Below, one piece after another: positions 24,247 to 37,500 of a stretch of 64,000 nucleotides of DNA. The notes below the pieces were generated by a model. The model did not search any database. It saw only the letters and a list, made by a program, of their open reading frames with translations, and was not told where the DNA came from. The position numbers and the translations under genes were made by a program. Position 1 is the first letter of the stretch; every line of letters starts with the position of its first letter. The DNA is from Erythroxylum novogranatense (Eukaryota; Streptophyta; Magnoliopsida; Malpighiales; Erythroxylaceae), in NCBI GenBank assembly GCA_029891385.1, contig CM057230.1:21828847-21892846 (forward strand), in the 5' to 3' direction.

Positions 24247-24710
24247 TATGCACTCCTAATTAAATTAAATGTATAAAATTTCAAGCTTCAATTGATTTTA
24301 GTTATTGATCTTTATAATCTAAAATAATAATTTCAAGTCTTTGGGAAAAGTATTAAATTAAAGACATTGATTCCTAAATAAATTAAATTCCTATTATGAA
24401 TAGAAATTAAATTTGAAGATAATTTTAAATTCAATTGGAAACTATTTTAGTTATCTTGACTCCTTTTGCAAAATTAACTGAAAATAATTTTTAATAAATT
24501 ATACTTCTTATATATTGTAATTTCCTTAAAAATGTTTTTTAATTTTAAGAAATCTAATTAATTAATTTAATGTAATTGAAATATAATTAATTTTAATGTT
24601 AGAAACAACTTTTCTAGGTTTTATTTAGGAATCAATTTAATTATTAATCTTGATTAAATGAAAATAATTAATATAAATTTGGAATTGTTTTAAATTTAAA
24701 ATTTTTTAAA

Positions 24711-25530
24711 ATTTTATTTGCAAATATATCTTTGAATACTCTTTTCTAGAACAAGGGTTGAATTATTTTAATCCAATAGCCAAACAAACATTATTCAAAG
24801 ACTAAAATAAGTATATTCTTGTATTTAAACTAACTTTGTTCCAACACTAGGATACATTATCTTAGTTGCCAAACAACCTTATTTTTAAGGATGTCAATTT
24901 TGTCCTTGTCCAACCCGACCCAGTTTTTGCCCTGGTTGACCAGGCCATAGGTCAAAAATGGTTGACCTGATCGGGCCATTGGTTGAGGTTGAGCCAAGCA
25001 CGAGCCGATTGACCCAACCCATAGCCTTTCTTTTAGCTCAGAAACGATGTTGCTTTACAACCCTACCCAATATATATATATTTAACAAATTTAAAAAATG
25101 ACATCGTTTTACAACCCAACCCTGTCTGTGGCCCATCAGGCCATGGGTCGAGCCACAGATTGATCAGTCTATGGCCGGGTCAGGCCACGAGTCGGTCAAT
25201 TCGTGGTCGGGCTGGACCACAGCTAACCTATCCCGACCAGTCAGGCCACAGACCACCCCTGACTCAACTCGACCTAAACTATTGAAATTCTTATGTATTT
25301 TAGCCGGTGTACCAATCAAACCTCTTCTTTTTTATGAAAAGACATTTAACTTCAAACCCATAAACACCACTCTCAAGGTTATTGTCGCCATTGTCGCTGG
25401 AAGTTCAAACGCTAGTTGCTTCTTCTACAACTACCACTAAATGTTGTTAGAGGGAAGTCCCACTAGTTAGCTTTTGCTTGCATCGCGACCACTAACACTC
25501 CCACGCATGTGTCACCTACCCAGCTAATAT
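24711..25530. other. Intergenic sequence
   Basis: No gene is recognised. Bases 24890-25270 are locally GC-richer, with repeated GGCCAC/GGTCGGGC-like words and a short open frame that lacks convincing protein character. Confidence 0.4.
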
Positions 25531-26042
25531 TCTTGGATATTTTTTACTTTTCTCATAAAGTTGGGCAACATTTAATTGCATTTTTCGATTTTTTGATAAC
25601 TTATCAGTGAAGTTACGTAATTTGATCTAGATAAAGATAATAAAGTGACCCAATAAATGATCTAAATCAATGGGTTAAAGCTCGAGTGAAAATAGATCTC
25701 GATTAGTATGGATCGGACCCATATCGAGCTTGTGATGGGAAAATCCGATATGAATACTATATATAAAGGTTAAAGTCTTCTGCAGTTGCTCATATCATTC
25801 GTAAACATAAGAATTGTCTAACTCGTTAAAAGCGTTTACGTTTTGAGAAAACTATAGAAAGACGTTAATCGCGTCCCAGTGAGTAGTTCTTGTGAAGACG
25901 GCGGCGGATTCACACTCGTTTCGGCTTTGGAAAACTCATTTGCAGTTATGAATTCGAAATCAGGTATCTTCTGTAGTTCTTTATTTATTGCCCTTTCACG
26001 TTCAATCTGGGATACGTAACTAAGGTATCGTTACATATTATA
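25531..26042 (+). repeat. Copia 5' LTR
   Basis: It aligns end to end with 31674-32184. It contains TATATATAAAGG near 25759-25770, a plausible LTR TATA box conserved in the partner near 31900. Confidence 0.8.
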
Positions 26043-26204
26043 CGTGGCATCAGGTGGTGACGTGATTGGTTGGTTAATAACGAAGATTTTTTTATTTTTC
26101 TCCATAAGATTTTCGAAGAGTTAACTTCTGTTTATTGGTTTTTTATTGTTTTTTATTACATGAAAGTAGTATACATGTGTTTAGCCTTAAGCAAATGGGT
26201 GAAA

Positions 26205-26460
26205 ATGAGCTCAGGAGCGTGAAAAATAGACCCAAAAATCACATTTTTTAGTAAGGAAGCGCCTCATCGTCAAGCACGTGTGGTACATGCGTCCAACCAG
26301 TGAACAGTAACGGGCGCGGGGTGATGGGTTTGGTGCGTGTGTTACACGCGCTTGACACATGACGCAATTGTAACTAGATGCGTATCTGACACGTGTGTCG
26401 CACATGCCAACGGTGGTGGGCATGTCCTACGCGCGTATTAGACACGTGTTGATGTCGTGC
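26205..26460 (+). other. GC- and CpG-rich leader segment
   Basis: Between primer site and gag lies a segment dense in CACGTG, GCGCG and ACACGTGTG-type words, e.g. ACACGTGTGTCGCACATGCC. It contrasts sharply with its AT-rich surroundings. It has no coding frame that fits Copia; it may be a structured packaging or regulatory leader. Confidence 0.5.
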
Positions 26461-27537
26461 TAACGCTATTCATATTAAATTTCTACAGTAAATAAAAACA
26501 AAAAAATTAGATTTCTTGTAAGGGTTCTCGTGGTGTTTTGGGTTAGTTTCTAGGTTTGAGAATTTTATAAAGTGAATTTTTCCATTTTTTTGAATTTATT
26601 AAGTTTAACTCCAGAAAAGGAATTAAGGCATTTTGAATCCGATTTTGAGTGAATTTCATGCTTCAGACATCACATGAGGGAGATATTTCAAGTTTTCGTG
26701 TCTCGGGTCTCATATTTAGTGTTCGGGATAGCATAATAGTTGCTTGAAAAAGGAATTAAGACATTCTGAAGCCATTTTTAAGTGAATTTTGGTGTAACGA
26801 ACTTGTCATAAGGGAGAGACATGAGGTTCTCGTGTCTTAGGTGTCATGTTCAGTGTCTGGTGATGCACAATAGTTGCTCTAGTGAGATTTTTCCTTTACA
26901 AAAGTCTCAAATGAAGTTTTCAGATAATGTCTTCAACACGAATGTGTGACAATGAGACTATGCATTTAGGTTTTTTCGCATTTATTGATGTTACATTGTC
27001 ACTTACCATATGCCCATAAAGAATGTGAGGATAATGTAAAGATGTATTCTTTATATTTGTGAACTTTTTATGTGTTGATGAGGATGTAGTCACCATAGTG
27101 GCCTTTCGAATTAGTATTTTGAATTTTTTTGTTTGCACGTTAGTGGATGTCTCTAGTCTTATGGTTGGTTATTCTAGCTACAAGTGTCGGCCTTACATGA
27201 GAATTTTTAGATGTGTATAAAGGCATTGGATAGAGGAAACTTATTTTTGAATGATCTATTCACCCACAAGTGGTAGTGTCATAAGAGTTAATGCTTTGTA
27301 CTCTGATAGCTTTTATGTGGAGGCCTAGTTTCATACTATTTAATGGCTTTAAGTATTGTTGTTATCCTACATTTGTGTTGACCTAATCATTGTTATTTTG
27401 CAGTCACCTTGTCTGTCAACAATTAACCCTAACCAGTTTCAATACAAAAAAGTAGACTGAGGATGTATTGAATGCTATGGAGATAGCTGAGGTTGATATG
27501 GCCATACAGATGGATAGGCTATCTCTACCGAACTCAT

Positions 27538-28116
27538 AAAGCAACCTATGAAGCTTGGGATTGGTCTAATAGATTATGTCTTATGACTATTAAGAGATCC
27601 ATACTTGGCTATCTACTTAGTGGACTTTTGGACACAGTTATAGCGAAGGAATTTCTTGGTAATGTCTCCCAAAGGTATATAGACTCACCTAATGTTGAGA
27701 CAAGTGCCTTGATGAATGAGTCATTCCCTATAAGGTATATGGGAGAAGGAGGAGTAATGAAGTACATGTCAAGAATGATCTATCTTCATAGTAGACTGAA
27801 GATGCTAAACCGTCCTCTTCCTGATGTCCTTATAATTCACCAGACTCTGAATACACTTCCTCTAGAGTTTAGTAATATAGTGATGACATATTATATACTA
27901 AATGAGGAATGGGTCTTTAATGCTTTGATTGCCTATTGTGTTGTTGAAAAGAAACTCAAGCTTGCTACTCCTACAACCCTCGAAACAACTAAAGGGAAGG
28001 CAAAGATGAAACCCACTAAGATAAAAATTAGAAAGTCAAAATCTTATCCACATGTTGATGTTGGTCAATATAGTGCTGGTAAAGGTTTGCATGACATAAA
28101 AAAGTCAACAGTATGA
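27538..28116 (+). pseudogene. Copia gag remnant (UBN2 domain)
   Basis: The frame encodes a Copia-type gag core of about 190 aa. Recognisable parts are 'ATYEAWDWSNRLCLMTIKRSI', the central helix with 'MKYMSRMIYLHSRLK' and 'LIIHQTLNTLPLEFSNI'. The frame is open for a little farther upstream but those residues do not look like gag. No zinc knuckle is seen before the stop. Confidence 0.7.
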
Positions 28117-28499
28117 GACCTAGAAAGAAAGATTGTGACCATCAGGTAACTCCTTGGCTTATTAATTTATGAATCTAATTTGTGATAGTCGTATTAAGTA
28201 TTTGGTAGCTATATAGTGGATCATTTAATCATGGTGCTTTCATGATGTAGGGGTTCATATTTAGGATAAAGCCAAATCAAGGGAAGGAGGAATTGATGGT
28301 TGACAACAATGAAGAAGTAGATGTAATATCTATAGGGGATGTATGTACTGAACCTTGTTGCAAGGTTCATTTTGGTTTTTACACGACATATTTTAAATGT
28401 GAACTTTGTATCAATTTTGGACAAAGAAGGTTGACGTTTTTTATTTAATGCTTCTATTATACAATTATTGTTTAATGCAAAACATAATGGTAGAACTTC

Positions 28500-29020
28500 C
28501 TTATCATAGGGACAGTTGCATTGTTTAATTCCGCATGTATTCTAACATTTGTTGATGATTATTCCCATTACAATTATGTGTTATTGCTTAAAGATTAAAG
28601 GTTGAGAACCAATTGGAAAAATCCATCTAGTGTGTCAGATCTGACCGTGGAGGAGAATATCATGGTAAACATGGTGTTTTAGGGCTTGAAAGGTTCGTTT
28701 TCCATATATATGGAATAAGTTGAAATAGTAATTTAATTCACTATACCGGGTTGTTTTGAGCTAAATGGTGTGATGTTGAAAGGCATAATTGCATCCTAAA
28801 AAACTTGGAAAAGTCAATACATAATAGAACTAATCTACTTGATTATCTAAAAGTGTGGAAATCTAGTCTTACCCACATTTATGTCTAGGGTTGTCCTATT
28901 AAGGTAGTATGATCCTTATAAAGAAAAATTGCATGCTTGTTATACTCATCGCTATTTAGTAAAATATCTTGACCACTTTAAAGTTTCAGATCTTACTGTA
29001 AAGAATGAGGGACTAGAACA
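28500..29020 (+). pseudogene. Copia integrase remnant
   Basis: A short translated block near 28635-28665 reads VxSDRGGEYHG-like, the conserved D-(R/G)-G-G-E core of Copia integrase. It is preceded by a degenerate 'DYSHYNYVLLLKD'-like segment. Stops and shifts break it throughout. Confidence 0.55.
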
Positions 29021-29876
29021 GTGAAATCACAAACAACTAAGTTTCTAAAATGCGATGTCTATGATGATGGTGGGCCCTTTAACCCTTCAGATGATAGTAT
29101 GGCGGATCTTACAGTTATCATATACTCGCTACTCATACAATTAGATTCGGTGGATCTAGGTCTCTGTATTGTTCTATACAGGAACATGATCCCATACCTG
29201 TACACACATAGGTTTTTGAAGGTACAAGATCTAATGTCGTTAAGTAGATCCACCAGAGTGAGATGACATGCTATCTCATTTGATTACAAAGTCTATTAGG
29301 TGAATAGGACTATGATATTAGACATGTTACAAATCTAGTTACTTTTACAAAAGCTATTTCTGGATCCAATGCGAATTTGTGGTATGTTGCAATGACTGAT
29401 GAGATGCAAGCCATTAAGCAAAGTAAGGTTTAGGAGTCAGTTGATTTACAACGAAATTGCAAACTCGTCAGTTGTAAATGAAGTTTTAAGACCTAAAGGA
29501 TTTCATAATAAAGTTCAACGATTTATGAGCTCGCTTAATTGCCTAATGGTTCACTAAGGGAAAAAGGTTGACTTTAATGTTACTATTTCTATTATATCCT
29601 CGTAGGATATATTTTAAGTGATTATAGAAATTGTAGCTCATGATGATATAAAGTTACATTAGATGGCTATCAAAGTCGCTTTCTTGAATAAAGACCTTTT
29701 GAAGAGAGCTATATAGTAGAACCTGAAGGATTTTAGGATCTAGATGGAACTGACATGGTTTGCGTGTTAAGCAGATTAATATAAAGTTTATATCAAACCT
29801 CCTGAAAGTGATACCTTATATTTGGTGAGGTTATAACCTCTTTTGACTTAATGAAAAATAAAATTAAAATAGATGT

Positions 29877-30850
29877 TTGTATCATGAGATCAGGGGGAGC
29901 AAAGTTATATTCTTATTACTGCATGTGGATGATATATTGCTCACGTCAAATTACTTAACCATGTTGCATGAGGTTAAGCAACTTTTGATCAAGAACTTTG
30001 GTATGAAGAACTTTGGCATAGCATCTTTTGTCCTAGGTATTCAAATTTACAGGGACAGATCTTAACACTTATCAAGCCTCTTATAGACGCATACATTGAG
30101 TATATGCTACAAAGGTTTAATAAGGTTAACTGTGAACTTGTTGTAGCATCTATCTCTTAAAGTGAGAGTTAATATTTGGCACAATATCCAAAGAATAAAG
30201 TAAAAAGAGAGGTTTTGAGGAATGTTTCATATACTAGTACTGTTGATAGTCTGATGTATTCTCGGCTATGTACTAGGTGGGACATTGCATTTACTATTAG
30301 ATTGTTTGGACAATATCTGGTTAACCCAGGTTTAGACCATTGGAATGCAGTCAAGCAAGTGTTGAGATACTAAAGGGAATCAACGATTATATGTTGACAT
30401 ATAGCAAAGTCAACAGACTAAACCTCGTAGAAAATTCAGATTTAGATTTAAGCTATGTGTCTGGATTTTTGAAAGTTCAGTTAAGGTTACATTTTTATGT
30501 TTGCAAATGGTATAATGTCGTGGAAGAGTGTCAAGTAGACGCGAGTGATTTCCTCGACCATGCATACAAATTTTATGCTATGAGGCTGCTATACAAATGG
30601 TTTGGCTTAAAAACTTGATTTCTGAGTTGTCTGGAGTTAATTCAGTGGCTAAACCCATTCGATTGTACTGTGATAATCTTGCTACGATGTTGTTTGATAA
30701 CAACATTGAATATCATAGGGTCTTAACATTTGTATGTCAATTGTTTGACCATAAAGGAGTTTATACGAAAAGATGACATTAAGGTTAGGAGCATTTAAAG
30801 ACTGAGGAACTATTAGTCAATCATTTAACTAAAGGACTTTAGCCACTTGT
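29877..30850 (+). pseudogene. Copia reverse transcriptase / RNase H remnant
   Basis: The first segment carries LLHVDDILLTSN, with HVDD in place of the YVDD catalytic motif, followed by 'LGIQIYRDRS'. Next come 'VDSLMYSRLCTRWDIAF' and 'PGLDHWNAVKQVLRY', the connection region, and then an RNase H-like segment ending near 'LYCDNLATML'. At least three frame changes and several stops separate these blocks. Confidence 0.75.
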
Positions 30851-31673
30851 GTTTGAAATACAAGTATACACTATGGATGTTTTTGAAGTCCTTAGACAAT
30901 GTTAGTTAGTGGATCGTTATGTTTGCTCCATATACATTTTTACATTTGATGTATAATGACGGTATGATGGTTCATCAATAAAGAGGATCATCATTTATCC
31001 TTAATAATATGTGTTATCGTACATTGTCATAATACGTATGAAAGTTTTAAGATTTGTGTCAATCTTAAGCATTTAAAAGTCATTGGGCATATATACAGGT
31101 TGACCTTGAGTCTATGTAACTTTAATGCATACAGTTTTATATGGATATCCATAAAATTTGACATGACATAGGCAATATAAGCTTTCATTCCCATAAAGGT
31201 TCTTTAAAGCATTTTAGGATTTAGTAGGAGAACAAAAAGGTTTTTTTTCTAATGTAGTTTAGCATTTGGTGAGAGAAAACAAGTTTCTTTAATGTTGTTT
31301 AGCATTTCGTGAGAGAAAACAAGATTTCTCTAATGCAATTTAGCATATGTGGTTTAACATAAAGTTGGAGAAATCGAGACCTACAAACGAAAATGGTATA
31401 ATTTAGATCATACACGTATCATCTTAGTTTGCCACACTCTATTTTTTTATTTATGTTAGTGAGGTATTAGATACACGTGATTGTAAATATATATTTGATA
31501 TTTTTCGATATCAAAAGCCTTGTAAGACAGAATGACGAACTTTCTTTATCTTTGAATCAAATGTTTTGCTTTTAAACTTAGTCGACTAATATAGTAGCGT
31601 AGCTTAACTGAGTTTTTAAAACTATTTTAAACTTGAGTCAATACTGTAATTAAGTATTGTCCAAGAGGGAGAA

Positions 31674-32184
31674 TGTTGGATATTTTTTATTTTTCTCATA
31701 AAGTTGGGCAACATTTAATTACATTTTTTGTTTTCAATAACTTATCGATTAAGTTACATAATTTGATCCAAATAAAGATAATAAAGTGGTCCAATAAATG
31801 ATCTAAATTAATGAGTCAAAGTCTTGGTGAAAAATAAATCTCAATCAGTATGAATTGGACCCATCTTGGGCCTATAATGGAAAAACTCGATATGGATGTT
31901 ATATATAAAGGTTAAGATCTCTTGCAGTTTCTTATATCATTCGTAAACATAAGGATTCTCTGACTCATTAAAAGAGTTTACGTTTTGAGAAAACTATATA
32001 AAGACGTTGATCAAGTCTCAATGAGTGGTTTCCATGAAGATGGCAATGGATTCACGCTTGTTTCAGCTTTACAAAACTCGTTTAAAGTCATGGAACCAAA
32101 ATTTGATATTTTTCACATTTCTTCATTTATTGCTCTTTCATGTTTGATTCGGGATATATAACTAAGGTATCGTTACATATTACA
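31674..32184 (+). repeat. Copia 3' LTR
   Basis: It starts TGTTGGATATTTTTTA right after the purine tract AAGAGGGAGAA and ends TTACA. Confidence 0.85.
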
Positions 32185-32865
32185 GATATTTCATCTTCTC
32201 TGCTTCTCCAGGTACCTGGTAATGCATCTTATCGTTCGTATCATTATTGTCAGTAGCTCACTACCACTAACAAAATTGTTTTGATAGAATACTAAAGCCA
32301 TCGAGTGCTTAATATAATGGAAACCCAATCGCCAAGAAGTTCATCCATTGTTTGCTCTCTTTCCAGTGGAGTAAATTGCCCTAGATTCTTGTACCTAAAG
32401 GGATGAAATCTATGACGATCCTCTATCTTGAACCTCGTTAGACCTTCAAGATTTGTAATCGTACAACTCAATAAATCATCACAAAAACATGGTTTCTGTC
32501 ATTTTCGGGGTTAAGATTTTTGAGCCCTACTGGAGTGACCATTATAGGAGCTATGGTTTCATAAACCTAAATATGAAATTTTCATATTTAATTAATCAAA
32601 ACTATATTTATTTTTCTGGTTTTTAAAATTTCATCTAAATATTTCAAATTTCATAATCAAATCTAATTCGTTTTTAAAGCTAATGTATTAATTTCAATTC
32701 CAAATTGAATTCAATATTAGTTTCAGGGCATAAATGTAAAATTTTCATATTCAATAATTTAGGTTTACAACGCTTGCAATTTCAATTTCAATTTCATACT
32801 TTAAGAGCAATAATAATCAAACAATTTTAATTAAATTATATAATTTAATTTTACTCTAATATTAT
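32185..32865. other. Intergenic spacer between transposons
   Basis: AT-rich, with several ATTTCAATTTCAATTTC-type short runs near 32790. No gene or repeat boundary is recognised. Confidence 0.4.
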
Positions 32866-34405
32866 TATTGAGAAATTAGGGTAAGATTTGATTTCATGCA
32901 TAGCGAATAATAACAAAACTTTTCTGTTTTAATTGTATGAATTTTAATTTGTATTTTATTCTAAAGCTTGATCTTTTTTTTCTTGTTTTGCTCAAACCAT
33001 TTTTGAAATTGACTCATCTCAACTATCTTAGCCACATAAATGTCTAACCTCTAAAAATATTTACAAAACATATTGAGAGAACTTTGCAACTATTAGAGAG
33101 AGGGTTAGGTAAGGAGTATTAGCTCCTTGGAGTCTAAACCTATTTATAATAAGTCTTAGATATTATGGTAATTTAAAAGAAATTAAATTCTAATTTTAAT
33201 AAAATTTAATTAAAATTACCAATAATTATAATTAAATACCAATTTTCAAACAAGATCAAATATCTCATATTGATACTTATTTATTAAATATATCATATTT
33301 AATCATAAAGTTCTCAAACTTTATAATCAATTCCCAACTTAATTAAAACACTTTCTCTCTTTAACTTTGTTTTTTGTATGTAATTGATTAGATTCTCAAA
33401 TATGTTAATAATGAATATAAATCACAACCCTAAATTATAATTAAGTTTAGATAATTAAACTCCTTTAATTTATCATTAATTATTTAATTTAACAATTTAT
33501 ATCCATAGATCAAAATTGATTCGTCTAGCAACTAATTATGACTACCCAAATATTTAGAAATATCAAAGTGAATTGACAAATCTTTTATACATAATTTTCT
33601 TATAATTCAATCATTTCATCATATAATAGTTCAACTAGGCGTCGAGCATTTAATTAATATCGACTTTATTTGAATCCAATCATATTAGTTCTTTATCATT
33701 AGCAATGATTAAATTAAAACATTTGGAAACAATTTTAAAGTATCATTTCTTCTTGACCAAGGATTTTCTTAATTAAATACTAATCAAGAACAATGAAACA
33801 TTCTCATAATCGCTTTAAGGTGATGATTCTTATATTGATTACTCAAGTATCTCTATATAGTTTATGATATATACAATAACTATCAATGAGTCGTTCTTGA
33901 ATAAAACATGTCATAAGTAGTATTCAAATATAACAATTCTTATATAAGATAACTTTAGAAATCTTAAGTCAAAGATTCACTTATATAATCATTGCAATGA
34001 TAATTTCCATAGACATATAAGTAATGTTTCAAATAAAATTCTCATATGAGACTATTTAAGTAAACTTATTCTCTAATAAGTACCTATATATTTATTTTAA
34101 GTATCTCTAAATTTTTGTCTATGAAATCGACCACTTTCTTCATAAGAAAGAAATATAATATACGCTAGTTTTATGTTCTATTAATGTCATGTCTAAGAAC
34201 AATGATTAGTAACAATTTAGGGATAATATATAAATGCAATATGAATATCATAATTATAATTATAATTTCATCATAAATTTGTTATTTACAATTATATTTA
34301 TCCTATGAACTTTATTATATACAACTGAATATGTATAAGATAAACAATTTATTTAATTGTTATTAAACTAAAACCAACTAATTGGTTGCAAGACATAATC
34401 CAACA
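32866..34405 (-). mobile_element. Family A solo LTR
   Basis: The sequence is the reverse complement of the family A LTR (landmarks: the TTGACTCATCTCAACTATCTTAGCCAC region near 33010, and TAATCCAACA at the right end). TTACT follows the right end (34406-34410), and another TTACT lies 10 bp outside the left end (32851-32855), so a duplication is possible but displaced. No internal region adjoins it. Confidence 0.7.
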
Positions 34406-34501
34406 TTACTAATATATCCTAGAGAACTTATGGAACGCTATATATACATGTTTTCATATTACAATATTCAGAGGATATCCCTGTGGATAACAAAGTCTGC
34501 C

Positions 34502-37500
34502 CTATGCACCCTCCTCCTTGCCCTCGAGAGACATAGTTGCTTCAAAAAATTTTAAAGCATCCTTCATCCAATCGTACCGGCACACTTTATACGCCTCCTT
34601 AATGGTTAGCTGCATTAATCAGTATTTTCTCAACATTATATGTTTATAAAGGAATTTGTAGCTATATATTTCAGAGGCTATAAAATAAAGAAATGTAGTA
34701 TGAGGAACTACAATAGCTTGTTGATATTTATAAACAAGAATTTTTCTCTGTTGATTATAATCAATTGTTCTTTTATTTTATAATTAAATCAAATAAAGAT
34801 ATTAAAATTCTTATTTATATTTGTTATCTTTTAAAGAGATTTAATATTTTAATGGATATAATATAATTATTGTGTAGGACTATTAAAATACCTTAACAAT
34901 GGGGTTCAAACTTATGACTAATAAATTTGATCACCATTGCTATTTTATAATCCTATATGTAAGTATCATATAAGATATTATGTTTACATTATTTATACTT
35001 TAATTTAAATCAATATAAAGGATTATTTACAATATTTAAAAACAAGTATCATTTCTTAATGTAGTTTTACAATTTAATAAGTGCATAAATTATTGAATGA
35101 TTTTATAATTGTTTTTGTTATACTTCTATTTGATATTTTAACTAAATTTTACTGATGATAATTTATTATAAAACATATAAACTATATATGCATTGGAAGA
35201 GCGGTGCTGACCCATTTCCTGTTGTAAGTAGCCTGTCCTGGCCATTGATCCAGCTCCTGAGTTACCTCCAATGGAAACAAATAGCCTCTACAACCTCCCT
35301 GATGAGAGTTTTCGTCTTTCTGGCTACTCTTACTTTGAAATTCCCATACTCCAAGAGATTGTTCCTGTTGAGAAATGGGAAGCAATTTAGGTTTGTTGAT
35401 TAATTTATTAGATGATCATACAGTTACAAATAATTTCAAGTACTTTAAACTACCTAGGTGCTACAAATTGTTGAACATAATAAGCTTTGTAGGTTCAATT
35501 ATGTCAAGACATGCCATTAAAGTGAGGGAGTAAACGTACAAATAGCTAGGTGTGGATAGCTGAAAGGTATCTTCCTATAGTTATGACCCTCCTAAGATAT
35601 CTCGTAGATAACAAAAAAAATGATTGATTGAGAAATACTACAACACAGTTTAATCACAATTTTTTTAAATTTTGTTTTAGAAATTGAACTCATCACAGAT
35701 ATAAATTTATAAAATAACTTGGATGAGACATTATATAAAGTCGTTTTTATACAAGATTAGTATTTTTCTAATTTTTGAGATAAAAATGCATTAATTCAGG
35801 TTTGTCTTGTCTACTAATTAATTAATTTGTAATAATCATTAAATAGATGACTCTGCATAATGGAAATATAAGTAGGTTATTAATTTGGTTTTCCATCAAT
35901 CAAACAAAACTCAATTGAATATTTCATAGTAGGTTCTAATTGTGCCATGATTGCTCTCTCTCCTGCACATGATAATGTCTGTGAATCGAGAAAAAAAAAA
36001 AAGAGAGAAAGTATTCGTAGGGTAAATAAAGAGATGACCTACACCAATTACTCCTGTCACTCCAGCTTCCTCCAAGGCCTCACGGCATGCTGCTTGATCA
36101 AGGGTCTCATCGTCCTCCCATCCACCCTAATAATGTTACGTATCGACATCGAAATTAATGGAGACATGCAGAGGCAACAATATACTGTTATTCTTACTTA
36201 TAACATATTTCATTACTTACTAGGTTAGGAGCTAGGTTATATATGAACTAGAATAAAGACGCCAGAAATTTGGATTAGAAATAGCTTGCAGCAAGTTAAA
36301 ACCTTTGGGAAGACAAGATCTTCTCGACTTGGAGTTGAAATCATGAGAACAATAATGTCTTTCTCCGCATTGGAATATTTATCCTTCTCAACCACAAGCT
36401 TGTAAGGAATACACCTACCGGTTTTATTCAAACAATAAACATCACAACTAGGTCAACTTAATGTTGAAAGAGCACAAGAATCATCTCGCATCCTAAATAA
36501 AAGGAACATAAAAGTGTATTGTACAATAAAAGATATATACTCCAACATCTTGAGCTTTTGAATAAGATATGCTATTCTTTTTTATTATTCTTTAAATGTC
36601 TTAGATTTTTTCAAAAAAGTCAACATATTCAATGTACAAGACTCTCGTCATGACGGCAACCCTTTGACCTTATAAAGAAGTAACTTTGTTGATTACTCCA
36701 AAGCTTCAATTTTTTTGCAATTCATTCAAATTAAAATTTTATATATAAATGTCCTAGAAAAATTCAAGTAATTTCATTTATAAAATAATATTATAAAAGA
36801 AATTTCAGTTAATTAATCATCTTTGTTTGGACAAAATGGAAAAGGGATTACACACTCAATCATCATATTTTGACCTAGTAAGGGACTATGCACATTAGAC
36901 AACCTTAAACAGAGTTTAAGAAGTCTCATTTACAGGATAGGACTACCGACGGAGTGCTAATTAATCAATTGACTAAAAATGAATTGCATCCTATTGAATT
37001 ATGCGGATAGAGATATGAGATCGAAGTTCATAATAGATAGTTGAATCCATCACTCTCATTTAGAATTAACATGGTAATGCACGACATATCGGCCAATATT
37101 TCCTGTTACCCAATGTCAACCATTGAATTATGCGAATTAGATTTCCAAAAGTCAGCTGCCGAAGACACAAGTTAACTTGCTCTTTGTCTGGTACGACATG
37201 TACATATATCATCCCAAACCAACTATCTTGGAAAGAGTGCTTAGAAATTATTTGCGTTGTTATCATATCAATGGAAAGAAGATCAGAGTTGAAAACTTCA
37301 AACTTGTGTAATTATATGACGTAAAAAAGCCCAACAAATGCAAGTTGACTTTGAAACATCTCAGTGTTTTGAACTTATACCTTAACAAAAGTACTAGGTA
37401 ATTTTCAATTGGAGAACAATTGGAAAAGTTGATCCTCCAAGTAGTCGACGTTTCCTGGAAAAGCTGCAACTACGTTTCTTTAAAGACATCGTATCCCTTT

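Larger units (their letters stand above)
12151..24710 (-). mobile_element. Family A copy B, inverted and 5'-truncated
   Basis: Its 3' LTR on the minus strand is 12151-13275 plus 18110-18498, split by a SIRE-like insertion. It begins CGTTG where the family has TGTTG. The internal region (18499-21503, 24252 to about 24710) is the reverse complement of roughly 5510-9789 of copy A; clear anchors are the 'ggagtcatatgagatgtgattga' block at 7106 and its complement near 21137. No 5' LTR is found beyond about 24710, so this end is truncated. A second insertion, a solo LTR at 21504-24246, interrupts it. No coding frame survives. Confidence 0.7.
25531..32184 (+). mobile_element. Complete but decayed Ty1/copia retrotransposon
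   Basis: LTRs of about 512 bp lie at 25531-26042 and 31674-32184. They end CGTTACATATTA(C/T)A and are flanked by AATAT (25526-25530) and GATAT (32185-32189), a likely 5-bp duplication with one mismatch. A primer-site-like TGGCATCAGG follows the first LTR and a purine tract (31663-31673) precedes the second. Gag, integrase, reverse transcriptase and RNase H fragments occur in canonical Copia order, all broken by stops and frameshifts, so the element is inactive. Confidence 0.85.

Noticed and set aside
25171..25440. 89-codon plus-strand frame
   Set aside because: It spans a GGCCAC-rich low-complexity patch and continues into sequence without protein character.
1..34405. Integrated plant pararetrovirus
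   Set aside because: No movement protein, coat or caulimovirid polymerase block was seen; the RT remnants are Copia-type and LTR boundaries are clear.
35155..35403. 82-codon plus-strand frame
   Set aside because: It is antisense to exon 4 of the Nudix gene, whose minus-strand reading matches the family.
37066..37469. Short open frames on both strands
   Set aside because: They fall in intron 1 of the Nudix gene and have no domain character.
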